The notes below the pieces were generated by a model. That model ran no database searches. It was not told where the DNA came from and worked only from the letters and a program-made list of their open reading frames with translations. Source: CAYUET01 sp964443875 (GTDB lineage Bacteria > Auribacterota > JAFGBW01). From it: a stretch of 64,000 nt of DNA. Shown here piece after piece: positions 43,478-52,440 of this stretch (its first letter is position 1; each line of letters begins with the position of its first letter). Both the position numbers and the translations under genes were made by a program. The DNA lies in NCBI GenBank assembly GCA_964443875.1, contig CAYUET010000001.1, positions 217,179-281,178 on the forward strand, read 5' to 3'.

Positions 43478-43873
43478 CTAAAAATCCACATAATCATTTC
43501 CGGAAGGAACCCCTATCACTTCAATAATCCGGTTGAACAATTCCTCAAAATGGTAAGGTTTTACGATATAGTTTTCAGCACCTGCCTGAACACCTTTTAA
43601 AACTTCTTTTTTCTGGGCCAGGGCCGTTAAAAAAATCACGGGGATTGATTTTGTTTTTTCATCAGACTTAAGCTGCTCACAGACTTCAATTCCGCTCATT
43701 TGAGGCATTACAATATCCAGTAAAATCAGATCCGGCTGAAACAGTTTGGCCAGCTCAAGAACCCTGAGAGGAGTATCACATATGACCACTTTAAATCCCT
43801 TCAGTTCCAGGGCTTCTTTTAATTGAACCATGGAGATCATAATGTCATCAACCAGCATAATTGTCTTCGGCAT
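43478..43873 (-). CDS. Single-domain response regulator (receiver)
   Basis: From the ATG at 43873 (GGGGG close before it; a TTG six codons upstream is less likely) the 131-residue protein is a lone CheY-like receiver: IMLVDD acidic pair, the phospho-acceptor in LILLDIVMPQMSG, Thr in FLTAL and Lys in VKPYHFEEL. No output domain follows. It lies upstream of uvrC but without obvious link; its partner kinase could be either of the orphan histidine kinases in the window. Confidence 0.88.
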   Translation of the reverse strand: MPKTIMLVDDIMISMVQLKEALELKGFKVVICDTPLRVLELAKLFQPDLILLDIVMPQMSGIEVCEQLKSDEKTKSIPVIFLTALAQKKEVLKGVQAGAENYIVKPYHFEELFNRIIEVIGVPSGNDYVDF

Positions 43874-44025
43874 AAATCCCCCGTTTTCCAATGAAATACT
43901 TTATGGCCATTATACCATAATGAAAGCATTAGGAAACTTAAATGCGCCTATGAGCAATCAATTCTTTATTCATAAAAAATTTAAAAATATTGTCATTTTC
44001 ATTTGAAAAATGTCATTAGTTCTGA

Positions 44026-45030
44026 ATGAAAAAATCAAAAACAATTACGATTTTAGCCAACAAGGATATTTATAATCAGTTTCTCCAAGGCTGGCAGGAA
44101 GCCGAATTCCCTTCTGTATGCTGGCTTAACAACGAAAACAGGCATTACACACCTTCCCAGCTTGGCAAGGCGGATATTATCATCACCCGCAAGGATCTTT
44201 CCCAAAAAGAATATTTTCAGGCAAAAAATCTGAAACTTATTCAGATTCCCATTGCCGGATATGAACAATTTCAGCTTCCCCTGGCAAAAAAACAGAATAT
44301 CCATATCTGCAATAACGGCGGGGCCAACGCCCCTTCCGTTGCCGAACACGCGCTCCTTCTGATGCTTGCCCTGCACAGGCAGTTCATTTATCACTGGCAG
44401 CATGCAACAAAATACCCCTGGGAAAACAGAAAATATCAGAATCTTGAATTAATGGGAAAAAAACTGGGAATTATCGGCCTTGGAAACTGCGGAAAAGAAC
44501 TCGTTAAACGGGCCCAGGCTTTTGGAATGAACCTCTTCTATTTTGATATTTTCAAAACTTCCCCGGATTTTCTAAAAAAATGGGACATTTCATTTCTGCC
44601 CTTGAACCAGCTGCTCTCTCAATGTGATATTATCAGCCTTCATGTTCCCCTCACCACACACACCCGAAATCTCTTAAATCCGGAAAAGTTATCCCTTCTC
44701 AAACCCAACGCCTTTTTGATCAACACAGCCCGAGGAGAAGTCATTGACGAATATGCCCTGCTTCAGCTCCTGAGAGACAGAAAAATTTCCGGAGCCGGTC
44801 TGGATGTTTTCGAAAAAGAACCTTTGCCTGAAGACTCCCCTTTAAGACAATTGAAAAATGTGATATTAACCCCGCATTGCGCACCCAGCTATGAAAGCAC
44901 ATTGCGTTTAAAAAATAATATTGCTAATAATATCCGTAAAATCATTGATGGAAAGAACCCGGATTTTATAGTAAAAGATTATGAAAATCTAACCCCTCAA
45001 CAGATAAAAATGCTTCATGAACCCGTTTAA
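44026..45030 (+). CDS. D-2-hydroxyacid dehydrogenase (NAD-binding)
   Basis: The 334-residue protein belongs to the D-isomer-specific 2-hydroxyacid dehydrogenases. It shows the NAD-binding GxGxxG in LGIIGLGNCGKELVKRAQ, the Arg in NTARGEVIDE, the Glu in LDVFEKEPLPEDSPL and the catalytic His in LTPHCA. The N-terminal substrate domain does not tell the substrate. It overlaps the HD-domain gene by 14 bases. Confidence 0.88.
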   Translation: MKKSKTITILANKDIYNQFLQGWQEAEFPSVCWLNNENRHYTPSQLGKADIIITRKDLSQKEYFQAKNLKLIQIPIAGYEQFQLPLAKKQNIHICNNGGANAPSVAEHALLLMLALHRQFIYHWQHATKYPWENRKYQNLELMGKKLGIIGLGNCGKELVKRAQAFGMNLFYFDIFKTSPDFLKKWDISFLPLNQLLSQCDIISLHVPLTTHTRNLLNPEKLSLLKPNAFLINTARGEVIDEYALLQLLRDRKISGAGLDVFEKEPLPEDSPLRQLKNVILTPHCAPSYESTLRLKNNIANNIRKIIDGKNPDFIVKDYENLTPQQIKMLHEPV

Positions 45031-45607
45031 ACAAGCTGAAGATTACGCAAGAAAAATTTATCAGAATTTTTCCCCCAATCTTATTTATCATAACAGCCGT
45101 CATGCTCAGGATGTACGTTCTGCAGCCAAAAAGCTTGGCAAACTGGAAAATAAAAGCCCTTATGAATTAAAAATACTGGATATTGCCGCCCTTTATCATG
45201 ATATAGGTTTTAGTGAGACCTATGAAGGGCATGAAGACGCAGGGATCAACCTGATCCATGAACACTTTCCCCATTTCGGCTTTTCAGAGGAGGATATCTC
45301 CCTCATCACAGGGCTTATCCGTGCGACAAAACTTCCTCAGCGCCCCTTAAATGCACTGGAAGAAATTCTGTGCGACGCGGATCTGGATAACTTCGGCAGA
45401 ACGGATTTTTTCATTAACACCGAACTCCTTTTTCAGGAACGCTGCAAAAACGGCTTTACTCAATCCTCTTCGGAATGGCTCTCTCAAAGCCTTGAACTCC
45501 TCAGATCCCATGAGTATTTTACCGAAAACGCAAGAAACACCCATCATGTCCAAAAGCAGAAAAATCTGAAGCTTCTGGAAGAAAAAGTGGCGAAATCCCG
45601 TGCCTGA
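45017..45607 (+). CDS. HD-domain phosphohydrolase-like protein
   Basis: The 196-residue protein has HD-domain metal ligands: His in HNSRHAQDV, the HD pair in AALYHDIGF, then a downstream His region and the Asp in CDADLDNFG. The family hydrolyses phosphate esters of nucleotides and similar compounds. It begins inside the end of the dehydrogenase gene and overlaps the following membrane protein gene by 8 bases, so the three are co-translated. The substrate is not predictable. Confidence 0.78.
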   Translation: MNPFKQAEDYARKIYQNFSPNLIYHNSRHAQDVRSAAKKLGKLENKSPYELKILDIAALYHDIGFSETYEGHEDAGINLIHEHFPHFGFSEEDISLITGLIRATKLPQRPLNALEEILCDADLDNFGRTDFFINTELLFQERCKNGFTQSSSEWLSQSLELLRSHEYFTENARNTHHVQKQKNLKLLEEKVAKSRA

Positions 45608-47018
45608 TCTTTTTAAGCAGTCCAGTCCTGGACTCTTTGCTGCTGTTTTTCTGGCCTGCATTTTCAAACTCTGCTCCTTTGATCTTTTCTGGCACCTTGA
45701 ATGCGGGCAATACTTTTTCGAAAATCTTAAAATCATTGAACAGAACACCTTTTCCTGGACCTATCCTCATTATCCCTGGATTCCCACCTACTGGCTTTTT
45801 CAGGCTATTCTTTACGGAATCTGGAATATTTCAGGATTCACAGGGCTCATCCTTTTCAACGCGCTTATCCTTGCCTCAACACTTGGGCTCCTTGCCTCCG
45901 CCTTTGAAAAAAAAGGTCTGTTAAATCTTTTTACTTTTATTCTTCTGATCGCCCTGATTGATTTAAGCCTTTTCCGTTTTATGCTCAGACCGCATATCTT
46001 TACTTTTCTTGGGCTTGCCCTCCTGATCCGCTGGACATCAGACCCTGAGATTTTTTTTCAATTAAAAACATCCTCCTGGAAAACAGGCCTTTTATTTATT
46101 CTCTGGGTGAATCTCCATTCCGGAGTGGTCTTTGGCCTGGCTTTCCTGGGTATTTTTCTGGTCACCGAAACTCTGAGAAATTTCTCATTATCTAAAAAAT
46201 CCCTTCTGATCCTTATAATCGCCCTGGGCGCTTCCTGTCTTAATCCAACAGGGGCAGGCTTTCTGAATTATGTTTTAGACCATACGCATCTGGAAAAAAC
46301 TATTTTCCTGGAGGAATTCGCCCCCTTTTCACCCCTGATTCATATCAAACAGACACTTCTTTTAATCTTCATACTTCTCCCTCCTCTCTTTATCCTGATT
46401 TACAGAAAAACGTTCACTTTGCGTCATCTGGCCCTTACTTCATTGAATGGATACCTTCTCTCAAAAGGAATACGTTTTTTGCCTGAAATAGCAATACTCT
46501 GGATGCCGGCATGGCTGGACAGCCTTGAAAAAGGCGGACTCCAATCCCCCCTCATAAAACCGATCCGTCCGGCTTTAGCCTGGGTAATCGGAATCCTCTT
46601 TGCTCTCTATCTTCACGCTTTCGTATATTCTCTTCCTGAAAGCTACCTTAAAACCGGATGGGGCATTTCAGAAACAACTTTTCCCAAAAATCTTAAAAAG
46701 TACATTACCCCGAAACCCGGAATACGGCTTTACAACAGTTTCTCCCTTGGAGGCTATATCCTGTGGCTCTTTGAAAAACAAATCCCCGTTTTTCAGGATG
46801 GAAGAATTCACGCCTATCCCCGGCATTTTTTTCAGGAACTGGAACCCTCAAGAAATAATGAACAGCTCTGGAACAACTACCTGAAAAAACACAAGATCAA
46901 TACAATAATTCTTAATAAAGAAGAAGCCTCTTGCGTTGAAAGAGATTCCTGTAAAAAAAATCCTTTCAGAATTCTATATGAAGATCCGTATTTTATTTTT
47001 GCGTCAAGCCAAGAGTAA
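45600..47018 (+). CDS. Multi-pass GT-C-like membrane protein
   Basis: The 472-residue protein starts with GTG, overlapping the HD gene. It has about ten membrane segments and near the start the Asp/Trp/His pattern FDLFWHLECGQYF, followed by WTYPHYPWIPTYWLFQ. That pattern is typical of membrane glycosyltransferases of the GT-C fold that use polyprenyl-phosphate sugars, although no exact family is recognised. The C-terminal domain (from about residue 360) is soluble. The last 26 bases overlap a convergent histidine-kinase gene. Confidence 0.7.
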   Translation: MPDLFKQSSPGLFAAVFLACIFKLCSFDLFWHLECGQYFFENLKIIEQNTFSWTYPHYPWIPTYWLFQAILYGIWNISGFTGLILFNALILASTLGLLASAFEKKGLLNLFTFILLIALIDLSLFRFMLRPHIFTFLGLALLIRWTSDPEIFFQLKTSSWKTGLLFILWVNLHSGVVFGLAFLGIFLVTETLRNFSLSKKSLLILIIALGASCLNPTGAGFLNYVLDHTHLEKTIFLEEFAPFSPLIHIKQTLLLIFILLPPLFILIYRKTFTLRHLALTSLNGYLLSKGIRFLPEIAILWMPAWLDSLEKGGLQSPLIKPIRPALAWVIGILFALYLHAFVYSLPESYLKTGWGISETTFPKNLKKYITPKPGIRLYNSFSLGGYILWLFEKQIPVFQDGRIHAYPRHFFQELEPSRNNEQLWNNYLKKHKINTIILNKEEASCVERDSCKKNPFRILYEDPYFIFASSQE

Positions 47019-48285
47019 AATAAAAGGTTGCACCCGTTCCGGGAGCGCTCTCAGCCCATATTTTTCCATGATGGGATAAAATAATCTTTTTGACCGTTGC
47101 GAGACCTATCCCTGTTCCCTCATATTGATCCTTAGAATGAAGGCGCTGAAAAATCTTAAACAATTTTTCTGCATACCGCATGTCAAAACCAATACCGTTG
47201 TCTTTGATGAAATAAACAGGATCCTTATCTTCAAAATTCACCCCGAACTCAATAACACTTACATTGATCATTTTTGTAAATTTCCAGGCATTATTAAGCA
47301 GATTGGCCAGAACAAGTCTTAAAAGATTGTTATCCCCAAAGACAACAACATCCTCCTGAATAATCCATTTGACTTTTCTCTGAATGTCCGACTTTTCTAT
47401 TTCCCGTGTCAGAGATTTAACAAGGTTTGAAAGATGAACATTCCGGGGTTCTAGTTCCATTTTTGTGACTGAAGACATATTCAGCAATCCATCAATAAGA
47501 TCCCCCATGTAAAGAACGGTTTCTTCAATGCGCTGAAAAAATTTCAACGCCTCTCCCTGCATCGTTGCCCCATAATCCTCTCTTAAAGCTTCTGTATAGC
47601 CTTTAATGACTCTTAGGGGCGCTCTCAAATCATGCGAAATATAAAAAGAATAATGTTCAAGTTCTTTATTAATCAAAGCCAGCTCATGCGTCCGGTCAAG
47701 CACTCTTTGTTCAAGTTCTTCGTTTAAATGCTGAATCTGCTCAATATAGGATTTATTTTCAAAAGCATTGACCACGATATCCCCAAACATCCTGAAAAAT
47801 GAAGAAAAATCATTATAATTATTTGGTTTATCTGAACTTACAACAAAAAAGATAAAACCTATCAGTTGTTTCTGATAGATCATGGGAATAAATCCCTGGT
47901 GTTTTCCGCCAAATTTTTTTAACATTTCTTTTTCAAATTCAGCTTCCGGAGGAAGTTCTTCCAGGGAGGAAATATAAATATCATGCATTTGTCTGAGACG
48001 GGCAAGAGTATAAGAAATCCGGGAACATAAAATTTCTTTAAAAAAAGGCATCATGGAAGGAAGATTCGCCCTCTTCCACTCATGAGTCATATCCACAAAC
48101 TGCCCACCGTCTCTGAACATGAATAAAACCAGACGATCTCCGTCTATGAATTCCCCGATTTTCCGTAACGACCTTTCAATTCCTTCACTATTTTCATCCG
48201 GAGGAAGATTGATGAATTCTGTTGATATTCCGGTAATCAATTGAAAAAAAGACAGTCTGTTTTTGAGGGTCTCAACAGATTCCAT
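46993..48285 (-). CDS. Sensor histidine kinase with GAF-like sensor domain
   Basis: From the ATG at 48285 (AAGGG 7 bases before it; a TTG 12 codons upstream is less likely) the 430-residue protein has a GAF-like sensor (about 1-175), a coiled coil (180-215), the HisKA site FYISHDLRAPLRVIKG, the N box VLANLLNNAWKF, DNGIGFD and GTGIGLATVKKI. There is no membrane helix. It lies convergent with the GT-C-like gene and 47 bases or so after the DUF4032 gene start side; no response regulator is next to it. Confidence 0.86.
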   Translation of the reverse strand: MESVETLKNRLSFFQLITGISTEFINLPPDENSEGIERSLRKIGEFIDGDRLVLFMFRDGGQFVDMTHEWKRANLPSMMPFFKEILCSRISYTLARLRQMHDIYISSLEELPPEAEFEKEMLKKFGGKHQGFIPMIYQKQLIGFIFFVVSSDKPNNYNDFSSFFRMFGDIVVNAFENKSYIEQIQHLNEELEQRVLDRTHELALINKELEHYSFYISHDLRAPLRVIKGYTEALREDYGATMQGEALKFFQRIEETVLYMGDLIDGLLNMSSVTKMELEPRNVHLSNLVKSLTREIEKSDIQRKVKWIIQEDVVVFGDNNLLRLVLANLLNNAWKFTKMINVSVIEFGVNFEDKDPVYFIKDNGIGFDMRYAEKLFKIFQRLHSKDQYEGTGIGLATVKKIILSHHGKIWAESAPGTGATFYFTLGLTQK

Positions 48286-48368
48286 GGACAGACCCTTCAT
48301 TTTGCATAATATCCTGAACAATCATTAAATAAGGCATCCTTTACTGAATCTTGCTGTATATTAACGGC

Positions 48369-49673
48369 CTATTTTTCATCTTTAATATCTTCTGAAGCTG
48401 CCTCCGTATTTTCAGGCAAAGAAGGATGCAGATACAGATCCTGCGCACCGGGAACTAAATGAGAATCCTGATTCTGCTGCTTAAGTTTCTGAACAAAATC
48501 CTCGGAACTGACATCCAGCCCGACATCCCTGCCTGCCTTTTCAGATAAATACCACTTATGTTCAAGAAGCTGGCAATACAGACCCGGGGTATCTTCATGC
48601 TCCTTTTTAGCCTCTTTTAATTTTTCAATTGTGGGATAATAAACATTATTAAGCCAGTGGGAAGCAGCAACACTCAAGGGAAGGCTTCTGTTCATCTTTT
48701 TGGACAGCGTCGCCTTAAGCTCATTGATATCGTTAATCATCAGTCTGGACTCATTATCCTTGGCCACAATACCGGTTAAGCTGTGAAGCGTATGACGATG
48801 ATAGCTTTGATCCGTGACAATGGCCCTCATTTTCAGCTTTTCCTGATCGCCAAAATTAATAAGCTCCACTTCATCCACAGAAAACCCCATCTGGTTCAGG
48901 GTTTTAATGCGCTCCTGAATTTTATACCGCTCTTCCTTGGAAATAAAAACTTCCTTATTGATTTCATCCCAGAGTTTATTATAACGATCAATAATACTCT
49001 GGCTTAAATCTTCCAGGGAAACATCCGTCAGGGCCGGATATTCAAAAGAGAGATCCGTAAGATCTCCATAGACATTCTCCCTCATAATCATCAAATCCTG
49101 TTCTCTTTGACCGTCGCTCACCTGCTCATAAATACTGGAAGTCTCCACATCCACCACATAAGCCCCCAGTTCTCCTCCTTCGCGTCTGAACAGAATGTTG
49201 GAAAGAGAACAATCCCCCCAATAAACTCCCGCAAGGTGAAGGCGGACAAGAAGACAAGCCATGGAATCCAGAAGGCGGTCCCTGTAGCGCTCCATTCCCT
49301 GTTTGATGAAAAGGGCTCTATAGGGCAAAGATAAATCCAGATAAACCGTGATCAATACAGAAACTTCTTTTTCTTCCGCTTCGGGACGATAAAATAAGGC
49401 ATAACCCACCGCTTCAACACAGGGCATATTTTTCTTTTCCAGAAGCCGCAAATTTTCATACTCTTTTTCGGCCAGATCCTTTCCCGGCAATTCTTTAATG
49501 GCATAGATTTTTTTGGAATAATTAACAAAAACAACCGTATGCCGGCTTAACCCGCGCTCAACCTGAACAAGAGAATCGCATACCCGATGCCAGTTCTCCA
49601 GGGGAAATTCCCAGGGAAGATCAACAAAATCCGGGTATCCCGGACGGATATGAAAAGTTTGCTCATATTTCAT
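48369..49673 (-). CDS. DUF4032 protein with kinase-like domain
   Basis: The 434-residue protein begins with a kinase-like fold: VNYSKKIYAIKELPGK (Lys in AIKE), the catalytic-loop equivalent YWGDCSLSNILF, and VVDVETSS as the metal-binding segment. The remainder, with YDRLWDEINKEVF-like helices and DQSYHRHTLHSLTGI, matches what I recall of DUF4032 proteins. The substrate may be a small molecule rather than protein, as the loop is nearer to lipopolysaccharide/aminoglycoside kinases (inference). No membrane helix is seen. It ends 84 bases before the histidine-kinase start. Confidence 0.7.
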   Translation of the reverse strand: MKYEQTFHIRPGYPDFVDLPWEFPLENWHRVCDSLVQVERGLSRHTVVFVNYSKKIYAIKELPGKDLAEKEYENLRLLEKKNMPCVEAVGYALFYRPEAEEKEVSVLITVYLDLSLPYRALFIKQGMERYRDRLLDSMACLLVRLHLAGVYWGDCSLSNILFRREGGELGAYVVDVETSSIYEQVSDGQREQDLMIMRENVYGDLTDLSFEYPALTDVSLEDLSQSIIDRYNKLWDEINKEVFISKEERYKIQERIKTLNQMGFSVDEVELINFGDQEKLKMRAIVTDQSYHRHTLHSLTGIVAKDNESRLMINDINELKATLSKKMNRSLPLSVAASHWLNNVYYPTIEKLKEAKKEHEDTPGLYCQLLEHKWYLSEKAGRDVGLDVSSEDFVQKLKQQNQDSHLVPGAQDLYLHPSLPENTEAASEDIKDEK

Positions 49674-50100
49674 TCAATTATTTTCCTTTATCAATAAAAT
49701 CAATCGCATAAGGCGAAACTTTCGCTTACAAAAACAATTTTCTTTAATAACTTATTTACTATCAAAGGATATTAATTTGTTCAGTAAAAAAATTAAAGAA
49801 ATGTATTTCTCATAAAAAAACAAAAAATCACCCTAAAAATATTATATTCGACTTTAAAAAAGAGATTTTTTCTTGTTTAGTAAAAATTTAAAATATAGAG
49901 TAACACGATTTTTTTATTAAACCTTTTTAAATTTAATTTATGAAATTTAGTCCAGCATTGAAAAAAACATCACATTTCTCTCTATTGCTGTTCAGTTTCA
50001 TTAAAAATTCAAATCGAAACCGGACAATAAATGTTCCCCTGTTCCGGTATTTCGTTAAAGCTGCAATATCGCAGTCCTAATTGACAAAGGAAAAACAAAC
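49674..50100. other. 427-base intergenic stretch with purF upstream hairpin
   Basis: This AT-rich divergent region separates the DUF4032 gene and purF. It holds AAAGGA in front of purF and an inverted repeat CGAAACCGGA (50015-50024) with TCCGGTATTTCG (50043-50054), a ten-pair stem with a 2-base bulge, about 47 bases before purF. It could be a regulator site or RNA hairpin. I see no gene, riboswitch core or strong consensus promoter in the rest. Confidence 0.45.
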
Positions 50101-51528
50101 ATGATGGATAAATTCAAAGAAGAATGCGGTGTTTTTGGTATCATCAACGATCCTAATGCAGCCTATTTTTCATATCTGGGCCTTTATTCTTTGCAGCACA
50201 GAGGCCAGGAAAGTGCAGGAATAGCCACCTTTTCCAACGATAAATTATATTCCTGGAAAGGGATGGGGCTTGTAGCAGAAGTTTTTAAAAAATATGATTT
50301 CAACAACCTTCCCGGGCAGATCGCCATAGCCCACAACCGTTATTCCACAACCGGATCCTCAAATCTTTCCAATGCCCAGCCTTTATGCATGGAATGCCGG
50401 CAGGGCATGTTTGCCATTGCCCATAACGGGAATCTCGTGAATGCCGGGGAACTTAGAAGAAAACTTCAGAATGAAGGGGCCATTTTTCAAACCTCCTCGG
50501 ACTCTGAAGTGATTGTGCATCTGATGTCCAGGGCCAAAAATAAAGAACTCCAGCATATTTTAAAACAGGCTTTATCCAGGGTAACCGGAGCTTACTGTAT
50601 TGTTGCCATGGCCAAAGACAGGCTTGTAGCCGCCAGAGATCCCTACGGATTCCGCCCGCTTGCTCTTGGGAAAACCCCCTCAGGCTATTGCGTGGCCAGC
50701 GAAACATGCTCATTTGATCTTATCGGCGCTGAATATATCCGGGATATAGAACCCGGAGAAATTCTTACCATTACAGGCAATAAACTCACATCCTCCCACC
50801 TGCCCAAAGCCCCGCGCCATGCCAAATGCGTTTTTGAATTCATTTATTTCTCAAGACCTGACAGCATCATTTTCGGCTCCAATTGTGATAAAATCCGGAG
50901 AGAAATGGGCCGTGAGCTTGCACGCGAAGACCATTTTAAAGCGGCTGATCTGGTGATGAGCGTGCCTGACTCTTCCAATACAGCCGCTTTAGGGTATAGC
51001 CAGGAGAGCGGGATTCCCTTTGACTTCGGGCTTATCCGTAATCACTATGTCGGAAGAACTTTTATCAAACCCAGCCAGGGAGACCGGGAACTCAGTGTCC
51101 GCCTGAAATTCAACCCTGTCAAAGGGGTTATACGCAATAAGCGCATCATCCTTGTCGATGACTCCATTGTCAGAGGCACAACGCTTAAACGGTTAATCAA
51201 GTTTTTAAAAACCAATGGGGCCAAAGAAATTCACGTCCGCATTGCCTCCCCTGTCATTACAGCTCCCTGCTTTTTTGGAATTGATCTTTCCACTAAAAAA
51301 GAAATCATCGGCGCCAATAAAAGCATCGAAGAAATCAATGAATTTATCGGCTCAGAGTCTCTTAAATATCTATCGATTAAAGGAATGCTTCAATGCGTTC
51401 CCGGGGCCTCCAAAGATTACTGCGTAGGCTGCTTCGGCGGCGGCTACCCCATGAAACCTCCAAAGAGCATATCCAAACTCGGTCTTGAACAAAGAACCTG
51501 CATGAAAAGAAATAAATTTCTCAGCTGA
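50101..51528 (+). CDS. purF: Amidophosphoribosyltransferase
   Basis: PurF starts purine synthesis by turning PRPP and glutamine into phosphoribosylamine. The 475-residue protein has a short propeptide (MMDKFKEE) before the catalytic Cys in CGVFGI, the glutaminase motif LQHRGQESAG, and the PRPP loop LVDDSIVRGTTLKRL. The Fe-S ligand Cys positions are visible (KCVFEFIYF, CVPGASKDYCVGCFGG), so it is the Fe-S type. It precedes the m5C methyltransferase gene by 3 bases. Confidence 0.96.
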   Translation: MMDKFKEECGVFGIINDPNAAYFSYLGLYSLQHRGQESAGIATFSNDKLYSWKGMGLVAEVFKKYDFNNLPGQIAIAHNRYSTTGSSNLSNAQPLCMECRQGMFAIAHNGNLVNAGELRRKLQNEGAIFQTSSDSEVIVHLMSRAKNKELQHILKQALSRVTGAYCIVAMAKDRLVAARDPYGFRPLALGKTPSGYCVASETCSFDLIGAEYIRDIEPGEILTITGNKLTSSHLPKAPRHAKCVFEFIYFSRPDSIIFGSNCDKIRREMGRELAREDHFKAADLVMSVPDSSNTAALGYSQESGIPFDFGLIRNHYVGRTFIKPSQGDRELSVRLKFNPVKGVIRNKRIILVDDSIVRGTTLKRLIKFLKTNGAKEIHVRIASPVITAPCFFGIDLSTKKEIIGANKSIEEINEFIGSESLKYLSIKGMLQCVPGASKDYCVGCFGGGYPMKPPKSISKLGLEQRTCMKRNKFLS

Positions 51529-51531
51529 CCG

Positions 51532-52419
51532 ATGAAAAAAAAAGGTGAAGCCTCATTTGATGAATACTATTATCACCTTTACGGCCAGCGCTGGCAGAAA
51601 CTGAAACAATCGCTCCTGCAGCCGACAAAGCACATTGCCCGTTTGAATACTTTTGCAGACTCGGAGTCTTTATCCGTTCTCAAAAACACTTATCAGAAAT
51701 TTGAAGGGGAAGAAAACTGTCTTTTTGCGGACACCTTTCCCCCCCCGGAATCAACCGCCAACGGCCTTAAAAACTATTACCTGATGGATCCCGCCTCCCT
51801 TTTTCCGGCAAAAGCCTTAAACGCTTCGCCTCATGAGCAGATTTTAGACATGTGCGCGGCTCCCGGAGGAAAGACATTGGTTTTAGCCCAAACCATGAAT
51901 AATGCGGGACAACTTACGGCAAACGATCTTTCTCCTGCACGATCTCAAAGGCTCAAACAGGTCTTAAAGGATTATCTCCCGGAAGAATATTTCAGAGCCA
52001 TTAAGATCACCTCCAGAGACGCTTCCCGATGGGGGCTTTACCAGAAAGAGGCTTACCATAAAATTCTTCTTGATGCCCCCTGCTCCTCAGAACGCCATAT
52101 TCTTCAGGATCCCCAAGAGCTTTTGAAGTGGAGTCCTTCGAGAATCCGCAATCTTTCCATGCGGCAATACAGCCTTATCTGCTCGGCTTATCTGGCTTTA
52201 AAAAAAGGAGGCTCTCTCGTCTATAGCACATGTTCTTTGACTCAGGATGAAAATGATGCTGTAATTTTAAAACTTTTAAAAAAACATAACGATTCTCTTA
52301 AACTGATTCATCAGGAATATCCTTTTGGAGAAAAAACAGAAACAGGCTGGCATATTCTCCCGGACCTTACTGGCTTCGGCCCCATTTTCTTTGCCGTTAT
52401 CCAAAAACGGCAAGGATAA
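51532..52419 (+). CDS. RNA m5C methyltransferase (RsmB/NOP2/NSUN family)
   Basis: The 295-residue protein lacks an N-terminal NusB-like domain. The SAM site is ILDMCAAPGGKTLVLAQ, the first catalytic motif LLDAPCSSERHI, and the second Cys motif YSTCSLTQDEND; both catalytic Cys of the family are present. It modifies cytosine in rRNA or tRNA; the target is unknown. It follows purF by 3 bases. Confidence 0.88.
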   Translation: MKKKGEASFDEYYYHLYGQRWQKLKQSLLQPTKHIARLNTFADSESLSVLKNTYQKFEGEENCLFADTFPPPESTANGLKNYYLMDPASLFPAKALNASPHEQILDMCAAPGGKTLVLAQTMNNAGQLTANDLSPARSQRLKQVLKDYLPEEYFRAIKITSRDASRWGLYQKEAYHKILLDAPCSSERHILQDPQELLKWSPSRIRNLSMRQYSLICSAYLALKKGGSLVYSTCSLTQDENDAVILKLLKKHNDSLKLIHQEYPFGEKTETGWHILPDLTGFGPIFFAVIQKRQG

Positions 52420-52440
52420 AACTTTTCAGCCCCTTTTTGT

